From contig DXGG01000173.1 of the NCBI GenBank assembly GCA_019114015.1, forward strand, positions 1-13,435: a stretch of 13,435 nt of DNA, written 5' to 3'. Shown piece after piece: positions 1 to 5,909 of the stretch. Numbering within the stretch: the stretch's first letter is position 1; each line of letters starts with the position of its first letter. The stretch comes from Candidatus Onthomorpha intestinigallinarum. Lineage in GTDB: Bacteria > Bacteroidota > Bacteroidia > Bacteroidales > P3. A model generated the notes under the pieces. The model saw only the letters and a list, made by a program, of their open reading frames with translations. It was not told the origin of the DNA and did no database searches. Position numbers and translations under genes: made by a program.

Positions 1-275
1 TCTTTGTCTATTATGAACTCGCAGAACCTGCCGTCGAACGTACTGAAAAAATAAAGTCCGTCATCCAGCTTCTTTTCCTTGCTTCTGAATTTGAAATCGC
101 CACTTTTGCTGAAGGCTGTATCCAAGGCATACGTCTTGTCAAGGTAATAATAACCGAGAATAAGAGCCGTATCCTTGCAGTCTTTTATGTCAACATTTAT
201 CTTGTATTGGGAAAACGCCTCCTGAACAAAGGCAAGACAAAGAACCGTCAACGGCAACAAACTTTTTAGTTTCAT
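1..275 (-). CDS. N-terminal fragment of a secreted DUF4369/DUF5106-like (thioredoxin-family) protein, cut by window edge
   Basis: Reading leftwards from ATG at 275, an open frame continues without a stop to base 1, giving about 91 codons. Residues 1-22 (MKLKSLLPLTVLCLAFVQEAFS) look like a Sec signal peptide. A Cys is present in it, but the preceding residues do not form a lipobox, so a soluble periplasmic protein is more likely than a lipoprotein. The mature part begins QYKINVDIKDCKDTALILGY and contains a GDFKF stretch and a GLYFF stretch. This is the pattern of the small beta domain (DUF4369/DUF5106 type) that precedes a TlpA/thioredoxin-like domain in many Bacteroidales exported proteins. 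The thioredoxin part would lie outside the window, so redox function is inferred and not seen. A promoter-like element lies upstream on the same strand at 302-309. Confidence 0.7.
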   Translation of the reverse strand, partial: MKLKSLLPLTVLCLAFVQEAFSQYKINVDIKDCKDTALILGYYYLDKTYALDTAFSKSGDFKFRSKEKKLDDGLYFFSTFDGRFCEFIIDK

Positions 276-301
276 ATCCTAAGCAAATTTTTTACGAAAC
301 G

Positions 302-309
302 CAAAAATA
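302..309 (-). promoter_or_regulatory. Bacteroidota -7 element for the leftward gene
   Basis: On the minus strand this reads TATTTTTG, an exact match to the Bacteroidota -7 consensus TAnnTTTG. It lies 26 bp before the start codon at 275. A TTG that could act as the -33 element lies 22 bp further upstream (332-334 on the plus strand). Confidence 0.55.
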
Positions 310-375
310 CGATATTGCGACAGATTATAGACAAGCAAATCGTCAAAAAGTAAACTCCGGCGACAAAATAAATCT

Positions 376-383
376 TATATTTG
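376..383 (+). promoter_or_regulatory. Bacteroidota -7 element for the aminotransferase gene
   Basis: TATATTTG matches TAnnTTTG exactly and sits 20 bp before the ATG at 404, so the leader would be very short. I see no clear TTTG -33 element. With the opposite-strand element at 302-309 this makes a compact divergent promoter region. Confidence 0.55.
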
Positions 384-403
384 CACAAGAAAAAAGGCAT
401 AAT

Positions 404-1594
404 ATGAAGACTACCGTATCTGAATTCAGGGAATATATTGCACAAGTTGGGGAAATAGACCAGATAATGATTGATGTCGACAGGGCGGAAGGCATACATG
501 TCTGGGATACATCGGGCAAGGAATATATGGACATGCTCTCCGGCATATGTGTAGGCAACGTAGGACACCGCAATCCGAGAGTTGTGGATGCTGTCAGAAA
601 ACAAACGGAGCGTTATATGCACGTAATGGTTTACGGAGAATTCGTACAGAGTCCGCAACTGGAATATTTCAAGCGTCTAAAAAAATACCTACCGGATTCC
701 TTTGCCCAGATATTCTATGTCAATTCAGGTTCGGAAGCGATAGAAGGAGCGATAAAGGCGGCAAGACTGTTCAACCGCAGGAGTGAAATCATTTCCTGCC
801 GCAACAGTTACCACGGCAGTACGCTCGGAGCCGTTTCCATGCTATCGGAGGAAAAATTCACCCAACCATTCCGTCCTCTGATACCAGATTGCAACCACAT
901 CAGGTACAACTGTTTCGAGGATATAGAGAAGATAACCGAAAAAACATGCTGTGTGGTTATGGAAGCCGTTGCCGTTGGAACAGGCGTGGAACTGCCCGAA
1001 AAGAACTATTTGAAACAAGTCCGGGAAAGATGCACCGAAAAAGGCGCGGTGCTCATATTCGATGAAATACAGACAGGCTTCGGCCGTACCGGCAAACTTT
1101 TCGCCTTTGAACATTTCGATGCCGTTCCGGACATATTGTGTATTGCAAAAGGAATGGGCGGCGGGATGCCGATAGGCGCCTTCACCGGGAAAAAAGACAT
1201 AATGCTCGCATTGAACAACGGTCATCCGCTTATAGGACATGCCACCACATTCGGAGGACATCCCGTATGCTGTTCGGCCGCCCTTGCCGTACTTGAGGCG
1301 ATAATGGAGGATGATTTGATGCGTGATGTAGACAAGAAAGGAGAAATGTATCGCACCCTTTTGAAACATCCTCTCATAAAGGACGTCAGAGGCATAGGAC
1401 TTTTCAACTGCATTGAGCTCCGTGAGGATGTAAACTGGCAAAACGCACTCAAGGCATGTTCCAGTAACGGCATAATAACGGGAACACACCTTTTCAATCC
1501 TCAGTGTCTGAGCCTGAAGCCGGCTCTTATAATCACACCCGAGCAAATAAAAGAAAGTATCGACAGAATACATACAGCCCTTGATTCTTTATAA
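404..1594 (+). CDS. Class III PLP-dependent aminotransferase (ornithine/acetylornithine aminotransferase-like)
   Basis: A 396-residue fold-type I aminotransferase of the ornithine/acetylornithine/GABA subgroup. Visible landmarks are the cofactor phosphate-binding loop VNSGSEA (106-112), NSYHGST (134-140), the D220-E-I-Q223 motif whose aspartate contacts the pyridine nitrogen, and IAKGMGGGMPIG with Schiff-base lysine K249. The segment YMHVMVYGEFVQSPQ (71-85) resembles a Bacteroidota family usually labelled only 'aspartate aminotransferase family protein'. The C-terminal segment, where ornithine and acetylornithine aminotransferases carry a 2-oxoglutarate-binding Arg before the aromatic/PPL motif, reads CLSLKPAL here, with S370 in place of Arg. 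The amino donor and acceptor therefore cannot be assigned. The ATG at 404 follows a weak AAGG. No arginine or lysine pathway genes are adjacent, and the next gene is clpB, 136 bp away. Family is certain; substrate is not. Confidence 0.9.
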   Translation: MKTTVSEFREYIAQVGEIDQIMIDVDRAEGIHVWDTSGKEYMDMLSGICVGNVGHRNPRVVDAVRKQTERYMHVMVYGEFVQSPQLEYFKRLKKYLPDSFAQIFYVNSGSEAIEGAIKAARLFNRRSEIISCRNSYHGSTLGAVSMLSEEKFTQPFRPLIPDCNHIRYNCFEDIEKITEKTCCVVMEAVAVGTGVELPEKNYLKQVRERCTEKGAVLIFDEIQTGFGRTGKLFAFEHFDAVPDILCIAKGMGGGMPIGAFTGKKDIMLALNNGHPLIGHATTFGGHPVCCSAALAVLEAIMEDDLMRDVDKKGEMYRTLLKHPLIKDVRGIGLFNCIELREDVNWQNALKACSSNGIITGTHLFNPQCLSLKPALIITPEQIKESIDRIHTALDSL

Positions 1595-1708
1595 AAAACA
1601 CACGAACTATTCTTTCAATATGAATATTTTGTCAGTGTTTTAGTTTTATCCGAATGTCCATACGTCTTTTTGTCAGTTCTGAAGAGCGTGGCACGTCTTA
1701 TGCTTTTT

Positions 1709-1724
1709 CTCCTTCCGAAAGGAG
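1709..1724 (+). promoter_or_regulatory. Shine-Dalgarno-sequestering hairpin in the clpB leader (possible RNA thermometer)
   Basis: CTCCTT (1709-1714) pairs perfectly with AAGGAG (1719-1724) across the 4-base loop CCGA. The 3' arm is the Shine-Dalgarno sequence, 6 bases before the clpB ATG at 1731, and the 5' arm copies the 16S anti-Shine-Dalgarno core. The stem has three G-C and three A-U pairs, so it would be only moderately stable. Pairing would hide the ribosome-binding site. Heat-dependent opening is an inference from the gene's identity. Confidence 0.5.
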
Positions 1725-1730
1725 TTAATT

Positions 1731-3878
1731 ATGGAAACGACAAAAAAGAATTTGGAGAATTTGAACAGGTTTGCATTGGATTTGATTGAACAGGCCAAGT
1801 CCGGCAAATTGGACCCTGTGATAGGAAGGGATGACGAAATACGTAGAGTGCTTCAGATATTATCAAGGAGAACGAAAAACAACCCCGTGCTTGTCGGTGA
1901 ACCGGGCGTGGGAAAGACTGCGATAGTAGAAGGACTGGCCCAAAGGATTTTCAAGAAAGACGTACCGGAAAACCTCAAGAACAAGATGATTTATTCATTG
2001 GATATGGGTGCATTGGTCGCAGGTGCCAAATACAAGGGGGAATTCGAGGAAAGACTAAAAGGAGTGGTAAATGAAGTAATCGCTTCAAAAGGAGAAATCA
2101 TCCTTTTCATAGACGAAATACACACTTTGGTTGGTGCGGGAGCCTCCGAAGGTTCAATGGACGCGGCCAACATATTGAAACCTGCTTTGGCGCGTGGAGA
2201 GTTGAGGGCAATAGGTGCCACGACACTCAACGAATACCAGAAATATTTCGAGAAAGACAAGGCTCTTGAGAGAAGGTTTCAGATGGTGACAGTGGACGAA
2301 CCGAGCGTAAGCGACACCATAAGCATCCTCAGGGGATTGAAGGAAAGGTATGAGGTGCATCATCACGTGAGAATAAAGGACGCGGCCATAATAGCCGCCG
2401 CCCAGATGTCGGCAAGGTACATTACGAACAGATTCCTGCCCGACAAGGCGATAGACCTTATAGATGAAGCGGCCGCAAAACTGAGAATGGAGATAGATTC
2501 CTCACCCGAAGAACTGGATGAGTTGGAAAGACACATCATGCAGTTGGAAATAGAAAGGGTTGCCATCAAAAAGGAAAAAGACGAGAAAAAGACAGCGGAG
2601 CTTACCAAAGAAATAGACGGACTGAAAGCTGAAAAAGACATGTTGAAAGCCCGTTGGGAAGAACAGAAACGTTATGTGGATGCCATACAGGATGAAGTAA
2701 AGAAGATAGAACGTTACAAATTCGAGGCACAGCAGGCCGAGATGAGCGGAGATTACGGAAAGGTTGCCGAATTGCGCTACGGAAAGATAAAGACAGCTGA
2801 AAAAGACCTCGAAGGTTACAAGAGCAAACTGAAGGACTTGCAGGTTAACGGTTCTCTAATAACGGAAGAGGTCGATGACAATCATATCGCGGAGGTCGTT
2901 TCCCGTTGGACGGGCATACCCGTTGCGAAAATGGTTCAAAGCGAAAAGGACAAGTTGTTGCATCTGGAAGAAGAATTGGGCAAAAGGGTCATCGGTCAGC
3001 AAGAAGCCATAGCTGCCGTTTCCAATGCGATAAGAAGAAGCCGTTCGGGTCTGTCCGACGGAAACAGACCAATAGGTTCCTTTGCCTTTCTGGGCAGCAC
3101 GGGAGTCGGCAAGACCGAACTGGCAAGAGCATTGGCCGGATTGCTTTTCGACAAGGACGACATGATGGTAAGGATTGACATGAGCGAGTATCAGGAACGT
3201 CATACGGTTTCCCGTCTTATAGGAGCGCCTCCGGGATACGTCGGCTACGAAGAAAGCGGACAATTGACCGAAGCCGTAAGAAGAAAACCCTATTCCATCG
3301 TTCTGCTTGACGAAATAGAAAAAGCCCATCCCGATGTGTTCAACATTTTGTTGCAGGTATTGGAAGACGGACGTCTTACGGATAACAAGGGCCGTGTGGT
3401 CGATTTCAAGAACACAATAATAATAATGACCTCGAACATAGGCTCGGAATACTTGCAGGAAATGATAGAAAAACATGAAAACGATCTGGAATCGGCATGG
3501 AACGAAGCCAAGAGTTCGGTTTTAGGACTTTTGAAAAAATCCATAAAGCCCGAATTGCTAAACCGTATTGACGAAATAGTGGTATTCAGACCGTTGATGA
3601 AACAACAGGTGAGGGAAATAGTCAAACTGCAGTTGGCAATTCTGGAGAAAAAACTGGCCGAACGCAACATACATCTTCAGTATGAAGCGAACATGCTCGA
3701 CTTTCTCGCCGACAATGGATACGAACCGGAACTCGGAGCAAGACCGGTAAAAAGAGCCATACAACGTTATCTTACCGATCCTTTGAGCAGTCTTCTTATA
3801 GGCTCGCCTTCCGCTTCGGAGATGACAATACGCGTGGTGCCCGCAGGCGAAAAGTTGGATTTTCAACTCGTAAAATAA
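1731..3878 (+). CDS. clpB: ClpB-type AAA+ protein disaggregase lacking the N-terminal domain
   Basis: A 715-residue Hsp100 ATPase that works with DnaK to pull polypeptides out of aggregates in the cytoplasm. AAA-1 has Walker A GEPGVGKT (56-63), pore loop KYKGEFEER (100-108), Walker B with D128-E129 and arginine fingers in ALERRF (R181/R182). A full coiled-coil middle domain runs about 258-380, the hallmark of ClpB against ClpA and ClpX. AAA-2 has Walker A GSTGVGKT (455-462), pore loop GYVGYEESG (502-510), Walker B D527-E528, an arginine finger in LLNRID (R612) and sensor-2 GARPVKRAI. Typical ClpB is about 860 residues. This one starts in the linker just before AAA-1, so the roughly 145-residue substrate-binding N domain is absent. 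The preceding 136 bp cannot encode it. The start is supported by AAAGGAG 6 bases upstream. This resembles the shorter ClpB isoform that E. coli makes by internal initiation, here as the only product. It ends at a strong terminator. Confidence 0.95.
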   Translation: METTKKNLENLNRFALDLIEQAKSGKLDPVIGRDDEIRRVLQILSRRTKNNPVLVGEPGVGKTAIVEGLAQRIFKKDVPENLKNKMIYSLDMGALVAGAKYKGEFEERLKGVVNEVIASKGEIILFIDEIHTLVGAGASEGSMDAANILKPALARGELRAIGATTLNEYQKYFEKDKALERRFQMVTVDEPSVSDTISILRGLKERYEVHHHVRIKDAAIIAAAQMSARYITNRFLPDKAIDLIDEAAAKLRMEIDSSPEELDELERHIMQLEIERVAIKKEKDEKKTAELTKEIDGLKAEKDMLKARWEEQKRYVDAIQDEVKKIERYKFEAQQAEMSGDYGKVAELRYGKIKTAEKDLEGYKSKLKDLQVNGSLITEEVDDNHIAEVVSRWTGIPVAKMVQSEKDKLLHLEEELGKRVIGQQEAIAAVSNAIRRSRSGLSDGNRPIGSFAFLGSTGVGKTELARALAGLLFDKDDMMVRIDMSEYQERHTVSRLIGAPPGYVGYEESGQLTEAVRRKPYSIVLLDEIEKAHPDVFNILLQVLEDGRLTDNKGRVVDFKNTIIIMTSNIGSEYLQEMIEKHENDLESAWNEAKSSVLGLLKKSIKPELLNRIDEIVVFRPLMKQQVREIVKLQLAILEKKLAERNIHLQYEANMLDFLADNGYEPELGARPVKRAIQRYLTDPLSSLLIGSPSASEMTIRVVPAGEKLDFQLVK

Positions 3879-3879
3879 A

Positions 3880-3894
3880 ACACCGCCACGGTGT
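3880..3894 (+). other. Small hairpin directly after the clpB stop codon
   Basis: ACACCG (3880-3885) and CGGTGT (3889-3894) form a perfect 6-bp stem with a CCA loop, one base after the TAA. No T-run follows, so it is not a classical terminator. It could stabilise the 3' end of the clpB mRNA. Confidence 0.35.
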
Positions 3895-3942
3895 CATAAT
3901 CCCAAAAAACCGATTGGTAAAAATCACTCAATCATGATATGC

Positions 3943-3983
3943 GAAAGGGGATTCGGACTAGTCCGAATCCCCTTTCTGTTTTT
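3943..3983 (+). terminator. Rho-independent terminator of clpB (34-bp perfect palindrome)
   Basis: Bases 3943-3976 are a perfect palindrome, centred on ACTAGT at 3959/3960. In RNA this gives a 15-bp stem with loop CUAG. It is followed by TGTTTTT (3977-3983). Termination of plus-strand transcription from clpB is the simplest reading. The CTGTTTTT run (3976-3983) could also pair with AAAAACAG at 3998-4005 as an alternative fold. Confidence 0.85.
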
Positions 3984-4012
3984 CACTGTTTGGAGCAAAA
4001 AACAGCCAGACT

Positions 4013-4075
4013 GTTGCAAACCTTGATGTCAGCGTTGCAAGTCGTCAGATGAAAGTTGTAAAACGTCATATAAAA
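4013..4075 (+). repeat. Three degenerate 21-bp tandem units
   Basis: GTTGCAA, GTTGCAA and GTTGTAA start at exactly 4013, 4034 and 4055. Each unit goes on with a variant of a CGTCA or TGTCA core. The next position in the same register (4076) starts ATGAAAAGTCGTCA, a looser relative. The third unit forms the start of the inverted-repeat element at 4055-4185. The segment is non-coding, with no open frame of note on either strand. Confidence 0.5.
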
Positions 4076-4100
4076 ATGAAAAGTCGTCATGATAGACCTC

Positions 4101-4117
4101 AAAAAGTCTAACTTTTT
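4101..4117. repeat. Nested hairpin 1 of the foldback element
   Basis: AAAAAGT (4101-4107) and ACTTTTT (4111-4117) form a 7-bp perfect stem with loop CTA. A near copy follows 22 bp later. The T-run in the 3' arm could give weak termination. Confidence 0.6.
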
Positions 4118-4122
4118 ACCCT

Positions 4123-4139
4123 AAAAAGTCCAACTTTTT
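4123..4139. repeat. Nested hairpin 2 of the foldback element
   Basis: AAAAAGT (4123-4129) and ACTTTTT (4133-4139) form the same 7-bp stem as hairpin 1, with loop CCA. The arms are identical in the two copies and only the loops differ, so the stem appears to be the conserved part. Confidence 0.6.
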
Positions 4140-4185
4140 GCATACTGAACTCTTGACTTTTCATTTTCATCTGACGTTTTGCGAC

Positions 4186-4483
4186 ATTTTCTCAAGGACA
4201 AACCGTTTGGGAAATCATAAGGCGGAAAGACTTCTTAACTTGTTGAATAATGATGATAAAAAAAAGCGGTTTGATACATGAGAGGCAAGACGTTCGAAAA
4301 ATAATAATTTTGTAAAACATACTGCATCCATCCTCCTTCATTCATCTGTCTTCACATATTGGAATTGACTACATCTTCAACCGATAAGGATTTTGGTATT
4401 TTCAGCCAAGTACGAAAGAAACAAGGAATATTTTCATAAATTCATTTGAATCCGTTTTTTTATTGTATTGTCTTTAAAAACAC
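4186..4483. other. Gene-free stretch upstream of the glmM promoter
   Basis: About 300 bp, AT-rich, with no credible coding frame on either strand. The only motif I see is TAATTTTG at 4305-4312, which fits TAnnTTTG and could be a distal second promoter. It has no well-spaced -33 element, since the nearest TTTG (4270-4273) is 31 bp upstream. Confidence 0.4.
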
Positions 4484-4491
4484 TATCTTTG
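4484..4491 (+). promoter_or_regulatory. Bacteroidota -7 element driving the glmM operon
   Basis: TATCTTTG matches TAnnTTTG exactly and lies 26 bp before the glmM ATG at 4518. A TTG at 4463-4465, in a T-rich stretch, is 18 bp upstream and can serve as the -33 element. No other good promoter or terminator appears before 12681, so this likely drives all six genes. Confidence 0.65.
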
Positions 4492-4517
4492 CAAAACAGT
4501 AAACAAACGATAAGGAT

Positions 4518-5906
4518 ATGGCACTTATAAAATCGATTTCAGGATTCAGAGGAACGATAGGCGGCAGGGCAAATGAAGGTCTTACGCCTATAGATACGGT
4601 AAAGTTTGCAGCGGCTTTTGCAACTTTCATAAAGGAATCATACAATAAGGACAGGATAAGGATAGTTCTGGGCCGTGATGCGAGACTCTCAGGCAGGATG
4701 GTGTCCGACCTGGTTACAGGTACGCTGATTGGAATGGGTGTAGAGGTAATAGATACGGGGCTGTCAACAACGCCTACAGTGGAGGTTGCGGTAACGGACA
4801 AGAAAGCCGATGCAGGAATAATACTTACCGCAAGCCATAATCCGATAAACTGGAACGCGCTCAAGTTCCTCAACGCAAAAGGAGAATTCATCTCGGCAGA
4901 GGAAGGAAAACGCGTATTGGAACTGGCCGCAAGCGAAGACTTCGACTTTGTTACCGTTGACAAGTTGGGGCATTGCATAAGTGACGACAGTACGGTGGAC
5001 AACCACATCCGCAAGGTATTGGAATTGGAGTTGGTTGACACAGATGCCATAAGGAAGGCTAACTTCAGGGTTGCCTTCGATTCGGTCTGTTCGACGGGAG
5101 GGTTTGTTCTGAAAAAACTGCTGAAAGAGTTGGGAGTGGCTCATGTAGTTGCATTGAACGATGAGCCTACGGGAGTATTTCCGCACAATCCAGAACCTTT
5201 GCCGGAGAACATAACACAGATATGCAATGAGGTTGTGAACAGCAAGTGCGATGTAGGCTTTGTGGTCGATCCCGATGTGGACCGTCTGGCAATAGTCTGC
5301 GAAAACGGAAAGCCTTTCGTTGAGGAATACACCTTGGTTTCCATAGCAGACTACGTACTAAAACATACACCCGGAACGACAGTATCCAACATGTCTTCGA
5401 CAAGAGCGTTGAAAGATGTGACGGAAGCTGCGGGAGAAAATTATTTTGCATCGGCCGTAGGGGAAGTCAATGTGGTTGAAATGATGAAAAAGCACAAGGC
5501 CGTCATAGGCGGTGAGGGCAACGGAGGAGTCATTTATCCCGCACTGCACTACGGAAGAGATGCTTTGGTTGGAATAGCTCTGTTTCTGTCTTTGCTTGCA
5601 AAAAGCGGCATGAAGTGTTCAGAGCTAAGGGCAACTTATCCTGAATATGTCATATCAAAGAACAAAATGGAATTGACAAAAGACATGGATGTTGACGGAA
5701 TCTTGGCTCAAATGGCACAGAAATACAAGGATTATGAGGTCTCGACGGTTGACGGTATAAAGATAATGTTCGACAAGCAGTGGGTACATTTGAGAAAAAG
5801 CAATACCGAGCCTATAATAAGGATATATTCCGAAAGCAGTACGATGGAAAAGGCTGAAAAGCTTGCAAAATCTATAATGGAAGACATCAGATCTCTGGCA
5901 AGATAA
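4518..5906 (+). CDS. glmM: Phosphoglucosamine mutase
   Basis: A 462-residue alpha-D-phosphohexomutase. GlmM converts glucosamine-6-phosphate to glucosamine-1-phosphate in the cytoplasm, feeding UDP-GlcNAc for peptidoglycan and lipid A. The N-terminus ISGFRGTIGG is typical of the family. Other landmarks are the phosphoserine loop TASHNP (104-109, S106), the metal-binding loop DPDVDR (251-256), the sugar-binding loop GGEGNGG (331-337) and the C-terminal phosphate-binding loop RKSNTEPIIRIY (426-437). The Bacteroidota and archaeal branch often has DPDVDR where E. coli GlmM has DGDGDR. Assignment as phosphoglucosamine rather than phosphomannomutase rests on overall resemblance to Bacteroidota GlmM and is likely, not proven. 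It is first in a tight operon, with 3 bp to the next start. A short AAGGA lies just before the ATG. Confidence 0.9.
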   Translation: MALIKSISGFRGTIGGRANEGLTPIDTVKFAAAFATFIKESYNKDRIRIVLGRDARLSGRMVSDLVTGTLIGMGVEVIDTGLSTTPTVEVAVTDKKADAGIILTASHNPINWNALKFLNAKGEFISAEEGKRVLELAASEDFDFVTVDKLGHCISDDSTVDNHIRKVLELELVDTDAIRKANFRVAFDSVCSTGGFVLKKLLKELGVAHVVALNDEPTGVFPHNPEPLPENITQICNEVVNSKCDVGFVVDPDVDRLAIVCENGKPFVEEYTLVSIADYVLKHTPGTTVSNMSSTRALKDVTEAAGENYFASAVGEVNVVEMMKKHKAVIGGEGNGGVIYPALHYGRDALVGIALFLSLLAKSGMKCSELRATYPEYVISKNKMELTKDMDVDGILAQMAQKYKDYEVSTVDGIKIMFDKQWVHLRKSNTEPIIRIYSESSTMEKAEKLAKSIMEDIRSLAR

Positions 5907-5909
5907 ACA

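Larger units (their letters stand above)
4055..4185. repeat. 63-bp imperfect inverted repeat (foldback element) with nested hairpins
   Basis: The left arm 4055-4117 aligns without gaps to the reverse complement of 4123-4185, with 45 of 63 positions identical by my hand alignment and a 5-bp centre (4118-4122). The best conserved blocks are AAAACGTCA (4060-4068 against 4172-4180) and AAAATGAAAAGTC (4073-4085 against 4155-4167). The inner end of each arm is itself a hairpin. The right arm also pairs with the preceding tandem unit: 4043-4054 and 4165-4176 are a perfect 12-bp inverted match. No transposase is present. It could be a small non-autonomous repeat, a structured RNA or a protein-binding array; function is unknown. 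Confidence 0.6.

Noticed and set aside
842..1573. Long minus-strand open frame (243 codons) inside the aminotransferase gene
   Set aside because: It lies entirely opposite a clear enzyme gene, has no recognisable domain, and is Cys/Tyr/His-rich as expected from antisense reading of this codon usage.
2856..3476. Minus-strand open frame (206 codons) inside clpB
   Set aside because: It is opposite the conserved AAA-2 region, has no family resemblance and is a shadow of that coding frame.
3522..3530. LGL tripeptide in ClpB (residues 598-600), which could suggest a ClpP-binding loop
   Set aside because: It aligns with the LVLGVV helix of E. coli ClpB and not with the ClpA/ClpX IGL loop, and the coiled-coil middle domain marks this as ClpB.
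4013..4139. Regularly spaced repeats that might be a CRISPR array
   Set aside because: Units are only about 21 bp, degenerate, have no distinct spacers and no cas genes nearby. They are better described as tandem and inverted repeats.
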